Source: JASMHC01 sp042092935
Lineage (GTDB): Bacteria > Pseudomonadota > Alphaproteobacteria > Rhodobacterales > Rhodobacteraceae
NCBI GenBank assembly: GCA_042092935.1
Contig: JBELFK010000033.1
Location: 1-22,520 of the forward strand
Length of the DNA: 22,520 nt
Direction of reading: 5' to 3'
Positions 13,826 to 21,994 of this stretch are shown here, piece after piece; the first letter of the stretch is position 1; each line of letters begins with the position of its first letter. The notes below the pieces were generated by a model that was given only the letters and a program-made list of their open reading frames with translations, was not told where the DNA came from and made no database searches. The position numbers and the translations under genes were made by a program.

Positions 13826-15502
13826 TTAAAAGAGACCTTCGATCTGCCCATCATCGTTTAGATGAATGGTTTCCGCTGCCGGTTTGCGCGGCAGACCCGG
13901 CATTGTCATGATCTGGCCACAGACCACGACGATGAAACCGGCACCCGCCGAAAGTCTGACTTCGCGGACGGGAACCGAGTGACCAACCGGCGCACCGCGC
14001 AAGTTCGGATCGGTCGAGAAGCTGTATTGGGTTTTCGCCATGCAAACCGGAAGATTTCCGTAGCCTTGATCTTCCCATGTCCGCAATTGATCGCGGATAG
14101 ACTTGTCAGCTAGAACCTCATCCGCGCGATAAATGCGCTTGGCGACGGTTTCGATTTTCTCGAACAGGCCCATCTCGTCAGGATAGATCGGCGCGAAGTT
14201 GGCGGTATCAGCATCGGCAATCTCGGCCACACGTTTCGCCAAAGCAGCCGAGCCTTCGGACCCGAACTCCCAGTGCTGCGAGACAATCGCCTCGGCACCG
14301 TGATCCGCGACGTAATCCTTGATCGCCTGAACTTCGGCGTCGGTGTCGGTGACAAAGTGGTTGATCGCAACCACAACCGGCACGCCAAACGACTTGAGGT
14401 TCTCGATGTGGCGTCCAAGGTTCGGGCAACCCGCTTCAACCGCAGCGACGTTTTCGCCACCGAGATCCGCCTTGGCAACGCCGCCATTCATCTTCATAGC
14501 GCGCACCGTCGCCACACAAACAACCACCGAGGGCGCAATGCCAGCCTTGCGGCATTTGATGTTCATGAACTTCTCAGCGCCAAGGTCGGCCCCAAAGCCC
14601 GCCTCGGTGACAACGTAATCCGTCAGCTTCAACGCCGTCGTTGTCGCGATAACCGAGTTACAGCCATGCGCGATGTTGGCAAAAGGACCGCCGTGCACGA
14701 AGGCAGGGTTGTTCTCGAGCGTCTGCACAAGGTTTGGCTGCATTGCGTCTTTCAGCAGAACCGTCATCGCGCCTTCGGCTTTGATGTCACGGCAGAAAAC
14801 AGGCGACTTATCGCGGCGATAGGCGACGATGATGTCGCCAAGGCGCTTTTCGAGGTCTTTCAGATCATTCGCGAGGCAGAGGATCGCCATGACCTCGGAG
14901 GCCACGGTGATGTCAAATCCAGCTTCGCGCGGGAAACCGTTGGACACCCCACCAAGCGAGGCCGTGATCTGGCGCAACGCGCGGTCGTTCATGTCCACCA
15001 CGCGACGCAGAGCCACGCGGCGAATGTCGATTTCCTGTTCATTCCCCCAATAGATGTGGTTATCGAGCATCGCCGCCAGCAGCGAATGCGCAGACGTGAT
15101 CGCGTGGAAGTCACCCGTGAAATGGAGGTTCATTTCCTCCATCGGGACGACTTGCGCATAGCCACCGCCCGCAGCACCACCCTTCATGCCAAAGTTTGGC
15201 CCAAGCGAGGCTTCGCGAATGCAGACCATCGCGTTTTTGCCGATCTTGTTCAGCCCGTCACCCAAACCAACGGTGGTCGTGGTTTTGCCCTCACCTGCTG
15301 GTGTCGGGTTGATCGCGGTCACAAGGATCAGCTTGCCGTTCTCACGATCCTGAACCGAGTTGATGAACTCTTGGCTGACTTTGGCTTTGTCGTGGCCATA
15401 GGGCAAAAGATGCTCGTAAGGAATGTCCAGACGTTCGCCGATGTCCTTAATCGGCTTCTTGTTGGCTTCGCGGGCGATCTCGATATCGGTCTTGTAGCTC
15501 AT
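13826..15502 (-). CDS. fhs: Formate--tetrahydrofolate ligase (formyl-THF synthetase)
   Basis: This 558-residue cytoplasmic enzyme makes 10-formyl-THF from formate, THF and ATP, or runs in reverse to yield ATP and formate during C1 oxidation. It has the ATP-binding loop NPTPAGEGKTTTTVGLGD (residues 65-82, Lys73), the signature REASLGPNFGMKGGAAGGG, FTGDFHAITSAHSLLAA, and FVHGGPFANIAHG. The length is typical. The ATG at 15502 has AGGA eight bases upstream. It is monocistronic by its own terminator but functionally paired with the two folD genes downstream. The leader is about 150 bases from the predicted promoter and contains operator-like repeats. Confidence 0.97.
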   Translation of the reverse strand: MSYKTDIEIAREANKKPIKDIGERLDIPYEHLLPYGHDKAKVSQEFINSVQDRENGKLILVTAINPTPAGEGKTTTTVGLGDGLNKIGKNAMVCIREASLGPNFGMKGGAAGGGYAQVVPMEEMNLHFTGDFHAITSAHSLLAAMLDNHIYWGNEQEIDIRRVALRRVVDMNDRALRQITASLGGVSNGFPREAGFDITVASEVMAILCLANDLKDLEKRLGDIIVAYRRDKSPVFCRDIKAEGAMTVLLKDAMQPNLVQTLENNPAFVHGGPFANIAHGCNSVIATTTALKLTDYVVTEAGFGADLGAEKFMNIKCRKAGIAPSVVVCVATVRAMKMNGGVAKADLGGENVAAVEAGCPNLGRHIENLKSFGVPVVVAINHFVTDTDAEVQAIKDYVADHGAEAIVSQHWEFGSEGSAALAKRVAEIADADTANFAPIYPDEMGLFEKIETVAKRIYRADEVLADKSIRDQLRTWEDQGYGNLPVCMAKTQYSFSTDPNLRGAPVGHSVPVREVRLSAGAGFIVVVCGQIMTMPGLPRKPAAETIHLNDDGQIEGLF

Positions 15503-15587
15503 GGCTAAAATCCTGTTCGCAGGGAATGGGGCTCTCCCCTTGGGTAATATGGATTTTGCGCCAATTTGTTAGGACCGAATCCGACAT

Positions 15588-15601
15588 TTCCGACGTCGGA
15601 A
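15588..15601. promoter_or_regulatory. Perfect 14-bp palindrome in the fhs leader
   Basis: TTCCGACGTCGGAA is a perfect inverted repeat located about 86-99 bases before the fhs ATG. A second CCGAC at 15581-15585 could pair with the same GTCGG, so in RNA two mutually exclusive helices are possible. It could be a DNA operator or part of a leader structure; the sequence alone does not decide. Confidence 0.45.
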
Positions 15602-15629
15602 CCGTCTGTATTGGCGATCTCATGGCTCC

Positions 15630-15687
15630 GATAGGAAACAAAATCTTCTATCAATACACATATAAAGTGATAGGAATATCCTATCAA
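15630..15687 (-). promoter_or_regulatory. fhs promoter with GATAGGA/TCCTATC operator in its spacer and a second copy downstream
   Basis: On the minus strand TTGATA (15687-15682), exactly 17 bases, then TATATG (15664-15659) makes a good sigma-70 promoter. The inverted repeat TGATAGGA-ATA-TCCTATCA (15668-15686) covers the -35 and most of the spacer. A looser copy, GATAGGA (15630-15636) with TTCTATC (15646-15652), lies around or just after the expected transcript start. This is the geometry of a repressor-controlled promoter. The binding protein is not identifiable here. The site overlaps the stop codon of the MOSC gene. Confidence 0.6.
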
Positions 15688-16274
15688 TCAGTTGCCAGCT
15701 TCCATGGACGTTGATCGGGGATATGCAACCGCAGCCGATCACCAATCGTCAGCCTCCCCGGCCGCTCGACCCGCGCGGTGACACCGCGACGTCCCTTGGC
15801 CGCTGCTTTGAAGGGTTTGCCATGGCCCGGCATGTCAGCTTCCATTTCGCGAGCGGGCAAGTTGCAGGGACGGTTTTGCATGTCGATTGTCAGGGTCATG
15901 CCGTTTTCCGCCTGCAACCGAGACGACGGCGGCACATGGCTAAAGTCCTCAATCCCTTCTATCACAATCGACGCCCCGAGGTAAATCGGGTCCAAAGCCT
16001 GAAGCCCACACTCGGCCGCGATCATTGCGTTCTCCTCAGCCGCTACAATCGACACCTGACGCACGTTTGCGATCTCGGTCCCCCGTTCTGGATATTGCGC
16101 AAGCACACGGCTGCAAGAGGGCCGCGTTAACCCTTCGTGCCGCTCGCCCGGGATTCCCGCAAAGGTGAACTCAAGACGATCGCGCAACTCGGCGCGGATA
16201 CTGTCACGCGCCGCGGGAACTGTGCCCAGCCAAGTGACCGTCGCGTAGAATTCGGTTGGGACAAGGGCAGGCAT
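15684..16274 (-). CDS. MOSC-domain protein
   Basis: This 196-residue protein has the MOSC fold pattern. An N-terminal strand region begins MPALVPTEFYATVTWLG, with GLTRPSCSRV (Cys54) and VRQVSIVAAEE following. The conserved cysteine sits in NRPCNLPARE (Cys137), and FKAAAKGRRGVTARVERPGRL leads into a final GDRLRLHIPD strand. MOSC domains bind the molybdenum cofactor or act in sulfur transfer to metal centres. The stand-alone bacterial forms have no agreed substrate, though the divergent cysteine synthase gene hints at a sulfur link. The stop codon lies inside the fhs promoter, so readthrough into fhs is possible. Ribosome-binding site weak. Confidence 0.85.
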   Translation of the reverse strand: MPALVPTEFYATVTWLGTVPAARDSIRAELRDRLEFTFAGIPGERHEGLTRPSCSRVLAQYPERGTEIANVRQVSIVAAEENAMIAAECGLQALDPIYLGASIVIEGIEDFSHVPPSSRLQAENGMTLTIDMQNRPCNLPAREMEADMPGHGKPFKAAAKGRRGVTARVERPGRLTIGDRLRLHIPDQRPWKLATD

Positions 16275-16336
16275 GGCGGAAATCCGTCCTTTTCAACGTT
16301 TGGGATTCTTTCAATTTCTCTCAACTCGCCCAATCT

Positions 16337-16345
16337 TGGTATAAG
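16337..16345 (+). promoter_or_regulatory. Extended -10 promoter candidate for cysK
   Basis: TGG followed by TATAAG (16340-16345) fits the TGn-TATAAT extended -10 pattern with one mismatch, about 55 bases upstream of the cysK ATG. No matching -35 is evident, as is usual for this promoter class. Confidence 0.35.
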
Positions 16346-16397
16346 GCCCAAAAAAGTGCCACCCGAAAACGGACCAATCAGCGAAGTGAGTATCAAG

Positions 16398-17471
16398 ATG
16401 ACCATCCGAACAACAACAGGACGCGGCAAGCGTTATGACTCGATTTTGGACACCGTCGGCGACACGCCCATCATCCGCATCAATCGCATCGCCCCCGATA
16501 ACGTGAACGTCTTTGTCAAATCCGAAGCCTTTAACCCCGGCGGTTCGGTCAAAGACCGGCTGGCACTAAACATCATCGAAGCGGCTGAGCGCGATGGTCG
16601 TCTGAAACCCGGCCAAACCGTTGTCGAGGCGACATCCGGCAACACCGGCATCGGGCTTGCCATGGTCTGCGCCGCCAAAGGCTACCCCCTTGTCGTGACC
16701 ATGGCTGAAAGTTTCTCGGTCGAGCGTCGCCGCCTGATGCGCATTTTCGGGGCAAAGGTCGTGTTGACCCCGAAAGAGCTGAAGGGCTTTGGCATGTATT
16801 CCAAAGCCAAGGAACTGGCCGAGCAAAACGGCTGGTTCCTTGCCAGCCAATTCGAAACCGCCGACAACGCCGACATTCATGAAACCACAACCGCCCGCGA
16901 AATTCTTAGCGATTTCGATGGCGAAAAGCTGGACTACTTCGTCACCGGCTACGGCACCGGCGGCACGGTCACTGGGGTCGCCCGCGTATTGCGCCGCGAA
17001 AGCCCCGACACCAAGATCATCCTGACCGAACCGGCCAACGCGGCCATTGTCGGATCGGGTTATGTCAACACCCGCAATGACCAGAACCAGCCGACCGAGG
17101 GCCACCCCAATTTCAACCTGCATCCTATTCAAGGCTGGACGCCCGACTTCATCCCCCATGTTCTGCAAGAAAGCATCGACAACGGCTATTACGACGACCT
17201 GATCCCAATCGCGGGACCGGACGGCATCGCATGGTCACGGCGTCTCGCCGCGGAAGAGGGCATCTTTGTCGGCATCTCGGCAGGGGCGACCTTTGCCACC
17301 GCCATGAAGGTCGCCGAAACCGCGCCAGCAGGATCAAACATCCTCGTCATGCTGCCAGACACCGGTGAACGCTATCTGTCGACGCCGCTGTTTGAAGGCA
17401 TCGCCGAGGGGATGACGGACGAGGAAGTTGAGATTTCGCTATCGACCCCCTATGGGCAGATGAAGGGATAA
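16398..17471 (+). CDS. cysK: Cysteine synthase (O-acetylserine sulfhydrylase)
   Basis: This fold-type II PLP enzyme of 357 residues combines O-acetylserine with sulfide to give cysteine. Seen: the PLP lysine in NPGGSVKDR (Lys52), the substrate loop ATSGNTGIG, phosphate-binding GYGTGGTVTG, and VGISAGAT. It is longer than E. coli CysK (323), with an N-terminal MTIRTTTGRGKRYD and a C-terminal tail after STPLFEGI (MTDEEVEISLSTPYGQMKG) accounting for the excess. I use the ATG at 16398. The frame stays open upstream to 16137, but that stretch is antisense to the MOSC gene and does not look like protein. It ends 3 bp before the convergent DUF418 gene. CysM or cystathionine beta-synthase-like activity is not excluded. 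Confidence 0.92.
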   Translation: MTIRTTTGRGKRYDSILDTVGDTPIIRINRIAPDNVNVFVKSEAFNPGGSVKDRLALNIIEAAERDGRLKPGQTVVEATSGNTGIGLAMVCAAKGYPLVVTMAESFSVERRRLMRIFGAKVVLTPKELKGFGMYSKAKELAEQNGWFLASQFETADNADIHETTTAREILSDFDGEKLDYFVTGYGTGGTVTGVARVLRRESPDTKIILTEPANAAIVGSGYVNTRNDQNQPTEGHPNFNLHPIQGWTPDFIPHVLQESIDNGYYDDLIPIAGPDGIAWSRRLAAEEGIFVGISAGATFATAMKVAETAPAGSNILVMLPDTGERYLSTPLFEGIAEGMTDEEVEISLSTPYGQMKG

Positions 17472-17474
17472 CCT

Positions 17475-18614
17475 TTAGCGCCCTGTCCCTGCATAGGTGA
17501 TCCGCCGCAAGACCCACTCAAACGGTCCGACCGCGAAAAACCTCCGCCAGATCGACAGGGCGACCATCAGTGCAACACTCACAAGGATCGCCAACAGGAT
17601 TGCCTCGGCATGACCAAGGCTGTCCCAAAGTCCAAGCCCATAGGCCGAGAACACGGTCGATAGGATGATTGACTGCCCCAGATAGATACTCAGACTATTG
17701 CCACCGGCTGCCAGCGCCTTCTTCATGAACCGCCCTGGCGGGTGCGAAAGCGCAGCGATCACACCCAGGTAGCCGATCGTCGCCACAGGCGCGGCCGAGG
17801 TTGTGATCGCCATCCCTGTCGCCAGATCGCCGAACTGCCACGCCCAGGCTCCGAACAGGCTGGCCAACACGCCGGGCACAAGGAAATAGCGTCTGGCCCG
17901 CTGCCAGACCCTGTGGTCCGGATCATCGATGACCGCGCCTTTTACAGCCGCCAGCCCAAGACAAAACCAGCCCAGCACGACAAAGCCTTGCCCAAGCAGG
18001 ATCAGCGGCAAATAGGTCAGGTAAAGCGTCGTGCGAAAGGCCATCGCCTCCCAAAACGTGCCACCGGTCAGAACCGCGCGCTCTTGCGCCAGCAAAAGAA
18101 ATTCGTCCTCAATGCCGTATATTTCGGAATATGCGATGCCCAAGCCCGTCAAAGGCCCTACGATTGCGATCTGGATAGCCAGAATGATCGACCCCACCCA
18201 AACAAGTCTCTTCACCGGCCAATTGCGCATGAAATACAAGATCGCGCCAAAAACGGCATAGGTGACAAGAATATCGCCGGGGAAAAACAGAAACCCATGT
18301 GCAAACCCAAGCAACAATAGCCCTATCATCCGGTTTCGGTAGAGCTTGCCAAAGGCCAGCCCCTTTCGTGCGGACGCCTGCATCAGGAACCCCAATCCGA
18401 CCCCGAACATGAACGAGAACAAGCCGTAGGACTTCATCAAGGCAATGCCGTAAACCAGCCAGACTGCGCCAGCATCCACCAGTGTCTCGCCCGCTGGTTC
18501 AAAAAGGCTTTTCTCAAACGAGAACGCGATGCCCAGAACATTGACAGCGACGATGCCGAACAAAGCAAACAGCCGAAGATAGTCCGGCATCAAGGCGCGG
18601 CGGGTTTGGGTCAT
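17475..18614 (-). CDS. DUF418 (YeiB-type) polytopic membrane protein
   Basis: The 379-residue integral membrane protein has about ten hydrophobic segments. It has the DUF418 hallmarks: an N-terminal RLFALFGIVAVNVLG helix, a central KSYGLFSFMFGVGLGFLM, GNSLSIYLGQSII, and the C-terminal GPFEWVLRRITYAG. The molecular function of this family is not established; links to heparan/acyltransferase-like folds are only by topology. The ATG at 18614 has AGGAA about 12 bases upstream, rather far. The region 18615-18703 between this gene and the ftsH terminator shows an AT-rich patch (TTGATATAAG on the minus strand) that could hold a promoter. No partner gene is apparent. Confidence 0.85.
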   Translation of the reverse strand: MTQTRRALMPDYLRLFALFGIVAVNVLGIAFSFEKSLFEPAGETLVDAGAVWLVYGIALMKSYGLFSFMFGVGLGFLMQASARKGLAFGKLYRNRMIGLLLLGFAHGFLFFPGDILVTYAVFGAILYFMRNWPVKRLVWVGSIILAIQIAIVGPLTGLGIAYSEIYGIEDEFLLLAQERAVLTGGTFWEAMAFRTTLYLTYLPLILLGQGFVVLGWFCLGLAAVKGAVIDDPDHRVWQRARRYFLVPGVLASLFGAWAWQFGDLATGMAITTSAAPVATIGYLGVIAALSHPPGRFMKKALAAGGNSLSIYLGQSIILSTVFSAYGLGLWDSLGHAEAILLAILVSVALMVALSIWRRFFAVGPFEWVLRRITYAGTGR

Positions 18615-18703
18615 GGGAACGCTCGTTTCCTGAAATTCGCAAACTTATATCAAATCGCTAGCCGAGCAACGCAATTGAAACAAGGGCATCAAAACTCACA
18701 AAC

Positions 18704-18733
18704 AAAAAGTCCCGCCAGATGACCTGACGGGAC
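18704..18733 (-). terminator. Rho-independent terminator of the tilS-ftsH transcript
   Basis: On the minus strand GTCCCGTCAG (18733-18724), a GTCAT loop and CTGGCGGGAC (18718-18709) form a 10-bp stem with one G-U wobble, followed by TTTTT (18708-18704). It lies 22 bases after the ftsH stop. Confidence 0.9.
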
Positions 18734-18755
18734 AATTTATTGTTCTGATTTCCGA

Positions 18756-20675
18756 TTAAGCGCTTGGCTCAGGCTCCATCCCGCCGCCGCCCGAAGGCTT
18801 TTTGGCGCGGGTCTTTGGAATGGCCGTGACGCTTGGCGTGTCAGAGGCCTCGGCGCTGCCACCCTCGTCATCTGGGTCGACATGAGGCGGCTCGCCGCGC
18901 ATCACACGGTTGATCTCTTCGCCGGTCAGCGTCTCATATTCCAACAAGCCTTGGGCCAAACGCTCGAACTCTTCCTCGTTCTCCGAGATGATCTTGCGCG
19001 CCAGCTCATAGCCGTCCTGAATGAACTTCTGGACCTCTTGCTCAACCAACTCTTTGGTGTTCGCAGAAACCGAGAACCCAGCCGTCGCACCCTGATAGCC
19101 TTGGGCCGCTTCGGAATAGTCGATATTGCCGACCTTATCCGACATGCCCCATTGCAGCACCATGGCACGGGCCAAGCCCGACGCCTGCTGGATGTCGCCC
19201 GCTGGACCGTTTGATACGGACTCTTCGCCATATTTGAGGATTTCGGCGGCTTTACCGGCCATCGTCATCGCAAGGCGTTGGTGGCATTCGTCCTTAAACA
19301 TATTCAGCCGGTCGATTTCAGGCAGGCTCATCACCATGCCCAACGCCCCGCCGCGCGGAATGATCGTCGCCTTATAGACCGGATCGCATTTCGGCAGTTT
19401 CGTTCCGACCAAAGCGTGACCAGCCTCGTGGTAGGCGGTCATTTCCTTTTGCTCGGGCGTCATGACCATCGAGCGCCGCTCGGGGCCCATCATGACCTTG
19501 TCCTTGGCGGATTCAAAATCTTCCATCGTCACGAACCGACGACCAACACGCGCTGCGGTCAAAGCCGCTTCGTTCACGAGGTTGGCCAGATCGGCCCCCG
19601 AGAACCCGGGTGTCCCGCGGGCGATGATGCGCAGATCAACATCAGGGCCAAGCGGCGTTTTGCGCGCGTGCACCGCGAGGATTTTTTCACGGCCTTTGAT
19701 GTCTGGATTGCCGACAGTCACCTGACGGTCAAAGCGACCGGGGCGCAGCAGAGCGGGGTCCAGAACGTCTTTGCGGTTTGTTGCGGCGATGATGATAACA
19801 CCCTCGTTGCTTTCAAAACCGTCCATTTCGACAAGCAATTGGTTCAGCGTCTGTTCGCGCTCATCGTTGCCACCGCCGTAGCCTGCGCCGCGATGGCGAC
19901 CGACCGCGTCAATCTCGTCGATAAACACGATGCACGGCGCGTTCTTCTTGGCTTGTTCAAACATGTCGCGAACACGGCTGGCACCGACACCGACGAACAT
20001 TTCAACAAAGTCAGAGCCTGAAATAGTGAAGAAAGGCACGCCCGCCTCACCCGCGATTGCGCGGGCCAGAAGGGTTTTACCAGTGCCCGGAGGGCCGACC
20101 AGCAAAGCACCCTTGGGGATCTTGCCACCAAGGCGCGAGAATTTCTGCGGGTTGCGCAGGAACTCGACGATTTCCTCAAGCTCTTCCTTGGCTTCATCAA
20201 TGCCGGCCACGTCTTCAAACGTCACACGACCCTGCTTTTCGGTCAGCATCTTGGCCTTGGATTTGCCAAAGCCCATGGCACCGCCTTTGCCGCCACCCTG
20301 CATCCGGTTCATGAAGTAGATCCACACGCCGACCAACAGCAGGAAGGGCAGCAACGAAATCAGGAACGCCTGCAATCCCGAGGTTTCCTGGCTTTCAGCC
20401 GCAAATGGAACATCCGCCGCGATCAACAGGCCGGTAACCTCAGCGTCGCTTGGCTTGATGGTGACGAAATCGCCACCGCTCGCGGATTTGAAACGAACTT
20501 TTTCGCCGTCAAGCGTGACCGAAGCAACATTGCCGGATTCAACGTTCTGAACGAATTCGGAATAGCTTACCTGTTGATTGGAGACGGTCGTGCCGTTGCC
20601 GTTGAACAGATTAAACAGGGCAAGGACCAGTAAAAACAGGACGACCCAAAATGCGACATTTCTCGCGTTACCCAA
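18756..20675 (-). CDS. ftsH: ATP-dependent zinc metalloprotease FtsH
   Basis: This 639-residue hexameric inner-membrane protease degrades misfolded membrane proteins and short-lived regulators. Order: TM1 about 8-25, a periplasmic domain to about 100, TM2 about 103-122, and the AAA+ module with Walker A GPPGTGKT (194-201), Walker B FIDEID (251-256) and second region of homology ending RPGRFDR (311-317). The protease has HEAGH (His416, His420) and third zinc ligand Asp494. The start codon is TTG at 20675-20673; AGGAG at 20687-20683 with 7-base spacing fixes it. It lies 89 bp downstream of tilS and probably also has its own promoter. A terminator follows. Confidence 0.97.
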   Translation of the reverse strand: MGNARNVAFWVVLFLLVLALFNLFNGNGTTVSNQQVSYSEFVQNVESGNVASVTLDGEKVRFKSASGGDFVTIKPSDAEVTGLLIAADVPFAAESQETSGLQAFLISLLPFLLLVGVWIYFMNRMQGGGKGGAMGFGKSKAKMLTEKQGRVTFEDVAGIDEAKEELEEIVEFLRNPQKFSRLGGKIPKGALLVGPPGTGKTLLARAIAGEAGVPFFTISGSDFVEMFVGVGASRVRDMFEQAKKNAPCIVFIDEIDAVGRHRGAGYGGGNDEREQTLNQLLVEMDGFESNEGVIIIAATNRKDVLDPALLRPGRFDRQVTVGNPDIKGREKILAVHARKTPLGPDVDLRIIARGTPGFSGADLANLVNEAALTAARVGRRFVTMEDFESAKDKVMMGPERRSMVMTPEQKEMTAYHEAGHALVGTKLPKCDPVYKATIIPRGGALGMVMSLPEIDRLNMFKDECHQRLAMTMAGKAAEILKYGEESVSNGPAGDIQQASGLARAMVLQWGMSDKVGNIDYSEAAQGYQGATAGFSVSANTKELVEQEVQKFIQDGYELARKIISENEEEFERLAQGLLEYETLTGEEINRVMRGEPPHVDPDDEGGSAEASDTPSVTAIPKTRAKKPSGGGGMEPEPSA

Positions 20676-20725
20676 GGAATTTCTCCTAAACTTGTTTTCC
20701 GCACTCGTGAGGCGGGGATAGACCT

Positions 20726-20753
20726 AAAATAGACATGCCGCCAGAAGGTTCAA
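20726..20753 (-). promoter_or_regulatory. Candidate promoter for ftsH
   Basis: On the minus strand TTGAAC (20753-20748), 16 bases, then TATTTT (20731-20726) lies in the tilS-ftsH spacer. The same segment reads TTGAA ... CTATTTT, which also resembles alphaproteobacterial heat-shock (RpoH) promoters, plausible for ftsH. The two cannot be told apart by eye. Confidence 0.35.
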
Positions 20754-20764
20754 TGACCCAAGCG

Positions 20765-21994
20765 CTAAGAATGAAAAACTTCCTTGCCAAAAAGCAATTC
20801 CGCCGACCATTCGCTACTTTCGCTTAGCAATGGGGCATCAATTAGGCGCGCACCTTGCCAAATTGCAGGCGAGGTCAGTAAAACCTGTCGCGGCAAAGCC
20901 AATTCGCGCCAGTCAGGGAATGACTTTAGCCCATTTTCCCCCAAAGCCCGAATCACCAGATCGTGACCCGCCTTTTCGCCCGAAACCCGCCATTTGCCGT
21001 CCCAAACATCGTCAATCGGGCATTCTACGCCCTTCACGGCGTTCGGCTCTCGTGTGATCCAGACGGCCTTGGGTTTGAACAGAACAAGGCAACCCGCAAG
21101 GCTGGCGCTCTGCGACGTGGCCAGCAGGGACGCCACCGCGTCCTTGCGCGGAGCGCCCGCAGAGGGCGCCACAAAGCGCAGCGCATCGACCATTAGCCGC
21201 CGGCGGATTTCAGCCGGTTGGCTCTGGAATTTTTCGCGATCCATACGGACAGCGCCACCTAATGGCGTGCAAATCCCTTGCCGCGCAACCCGTGTGATGT
21301 CCCGCAAGGTCGTCTGAACCGACTGCATGTGCTGCGCCACATCCGCCAATGCGTCAGCGGTTAATCCGAGCGCATCGAGGCTTGCCTTGGCGTTGCGCAT
21401 ACGCACCCTCTCAAAGCGCGTGTCCTCATTCGTCGGATCGTCAATCCAAGTTTGGCCAATGTGCCCAAGATAAGCACGCAACTCGGCGCGGGTCGCCCCA
21501 AGAAGCGGTCGCGTCCATGTCACGCCCTGTGCCGTGCGCCATGGGGCCATGCCCGCCAAACCATCGACCCCTGACCGGCGCGACAGCGCCATGAGAACAG
21601 TCTCGGCCTGATCGTCCTGCGTGTGACCCAGCGCGATCACCGGCACCTGATCCCTGATCGCGGCCTCGGCGATCAGGCGATAGCGGGCAATGCGCGCGTC
21701 TTGCGAAAGGTTGCCGTTGCCGTCCCAGCCCGTCCAAACCAGCGATCTGTGGGGGGCGTCAAGCGCATCGCAAAGATCAGCCACAAAGGTGACTTCCGAT
21801 GCGGCCTCGGGTCTCAGACCGTGATTTACGGTGTAGACAAAAAGTGAGACCGAATTGGCGCGCGCCCACTCAATGGCCAAACGCAAAAGCGCGATTGAAT
21901 CGCCACCGCCGGAAACCGCGAGGCCAAGTCTGGCAAGGTCCCAGTCGCCCAGCCCGTCGAAAAACCGCTGGGCCAGCTCGGTCTGCAATGTCAC
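20765..21994 (-). CDS. tilS: tRNA(Ile)-lysidine synthetase
   Basis: This 409-residue enzyme converts C34 of the CAU-anticodon tRNA-Ile to lysidine using ATP and lysine, allowing AUA decoding; it is normally essential. The N-type ATP pyrophosphatase loop is SGGGDS (28-33), followed by VYTVNHGLRPEA and GHTQDDQAETVLM, the standard TilS set. The C-terminal half is poorly conserved in the family, as here. The start is GTG at 21994-21992, overlapping the cpoB stop as GTGA, so translation is probably coupled. The order cpoB-tilS-ftsH is typical for Rhodobacterales. Confidence 0.94.
   Translation of the reverse strand: MTLQTELAQRFFDGLGDWDLARLGLAVSGGGDSIALLRLAIEWARANSVSLFVYTVNHGLRPEAASEVTFVADLCDALDAPHRSLVWTGWDGNGNLSQDARIARYRLIAEAAIRDQVPVIALGHTQDDQAETVLMALSRRSGVDGLAGMAPWRTAQGVTWTRPLLGATRAELRAYLGHIGQTWIDDPTNEDTRFERVRMRNAKASLDALGLTADALADVAQHMQSVQTTLRDITRVARQGICTPLGGAVRMDREKFQSQPAEIRRRLMVDALRFVAPSAGAPRKDAVASLLATSQSASLAGCLVLFKPKAVWITREPNAVKGVECPIDDVWDGKWRVSGEKAGHDLVIRALGENGLKSFPDWRELALPRQVLLTSPAIWQGARLIDAPLLSESSEWSAELLFGKEVFHS

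Noticed and set aside
14273..15508. Long open frame (411 codons) on the plus strand opposite fhs
   Set aside because: fhs is unambiguous on the minus strand. The opposite frame is Arg/His-rich with no recognisable domain, a usual by-product of GC-rich codon use.
16137..16397. Upstream extension of the cysK frame (87 codons)
   Set aside because: It is antisense to the MOSC gene start and crosses the divergent promoter region; homologous CysK proteins begin near the ATG at 16398.
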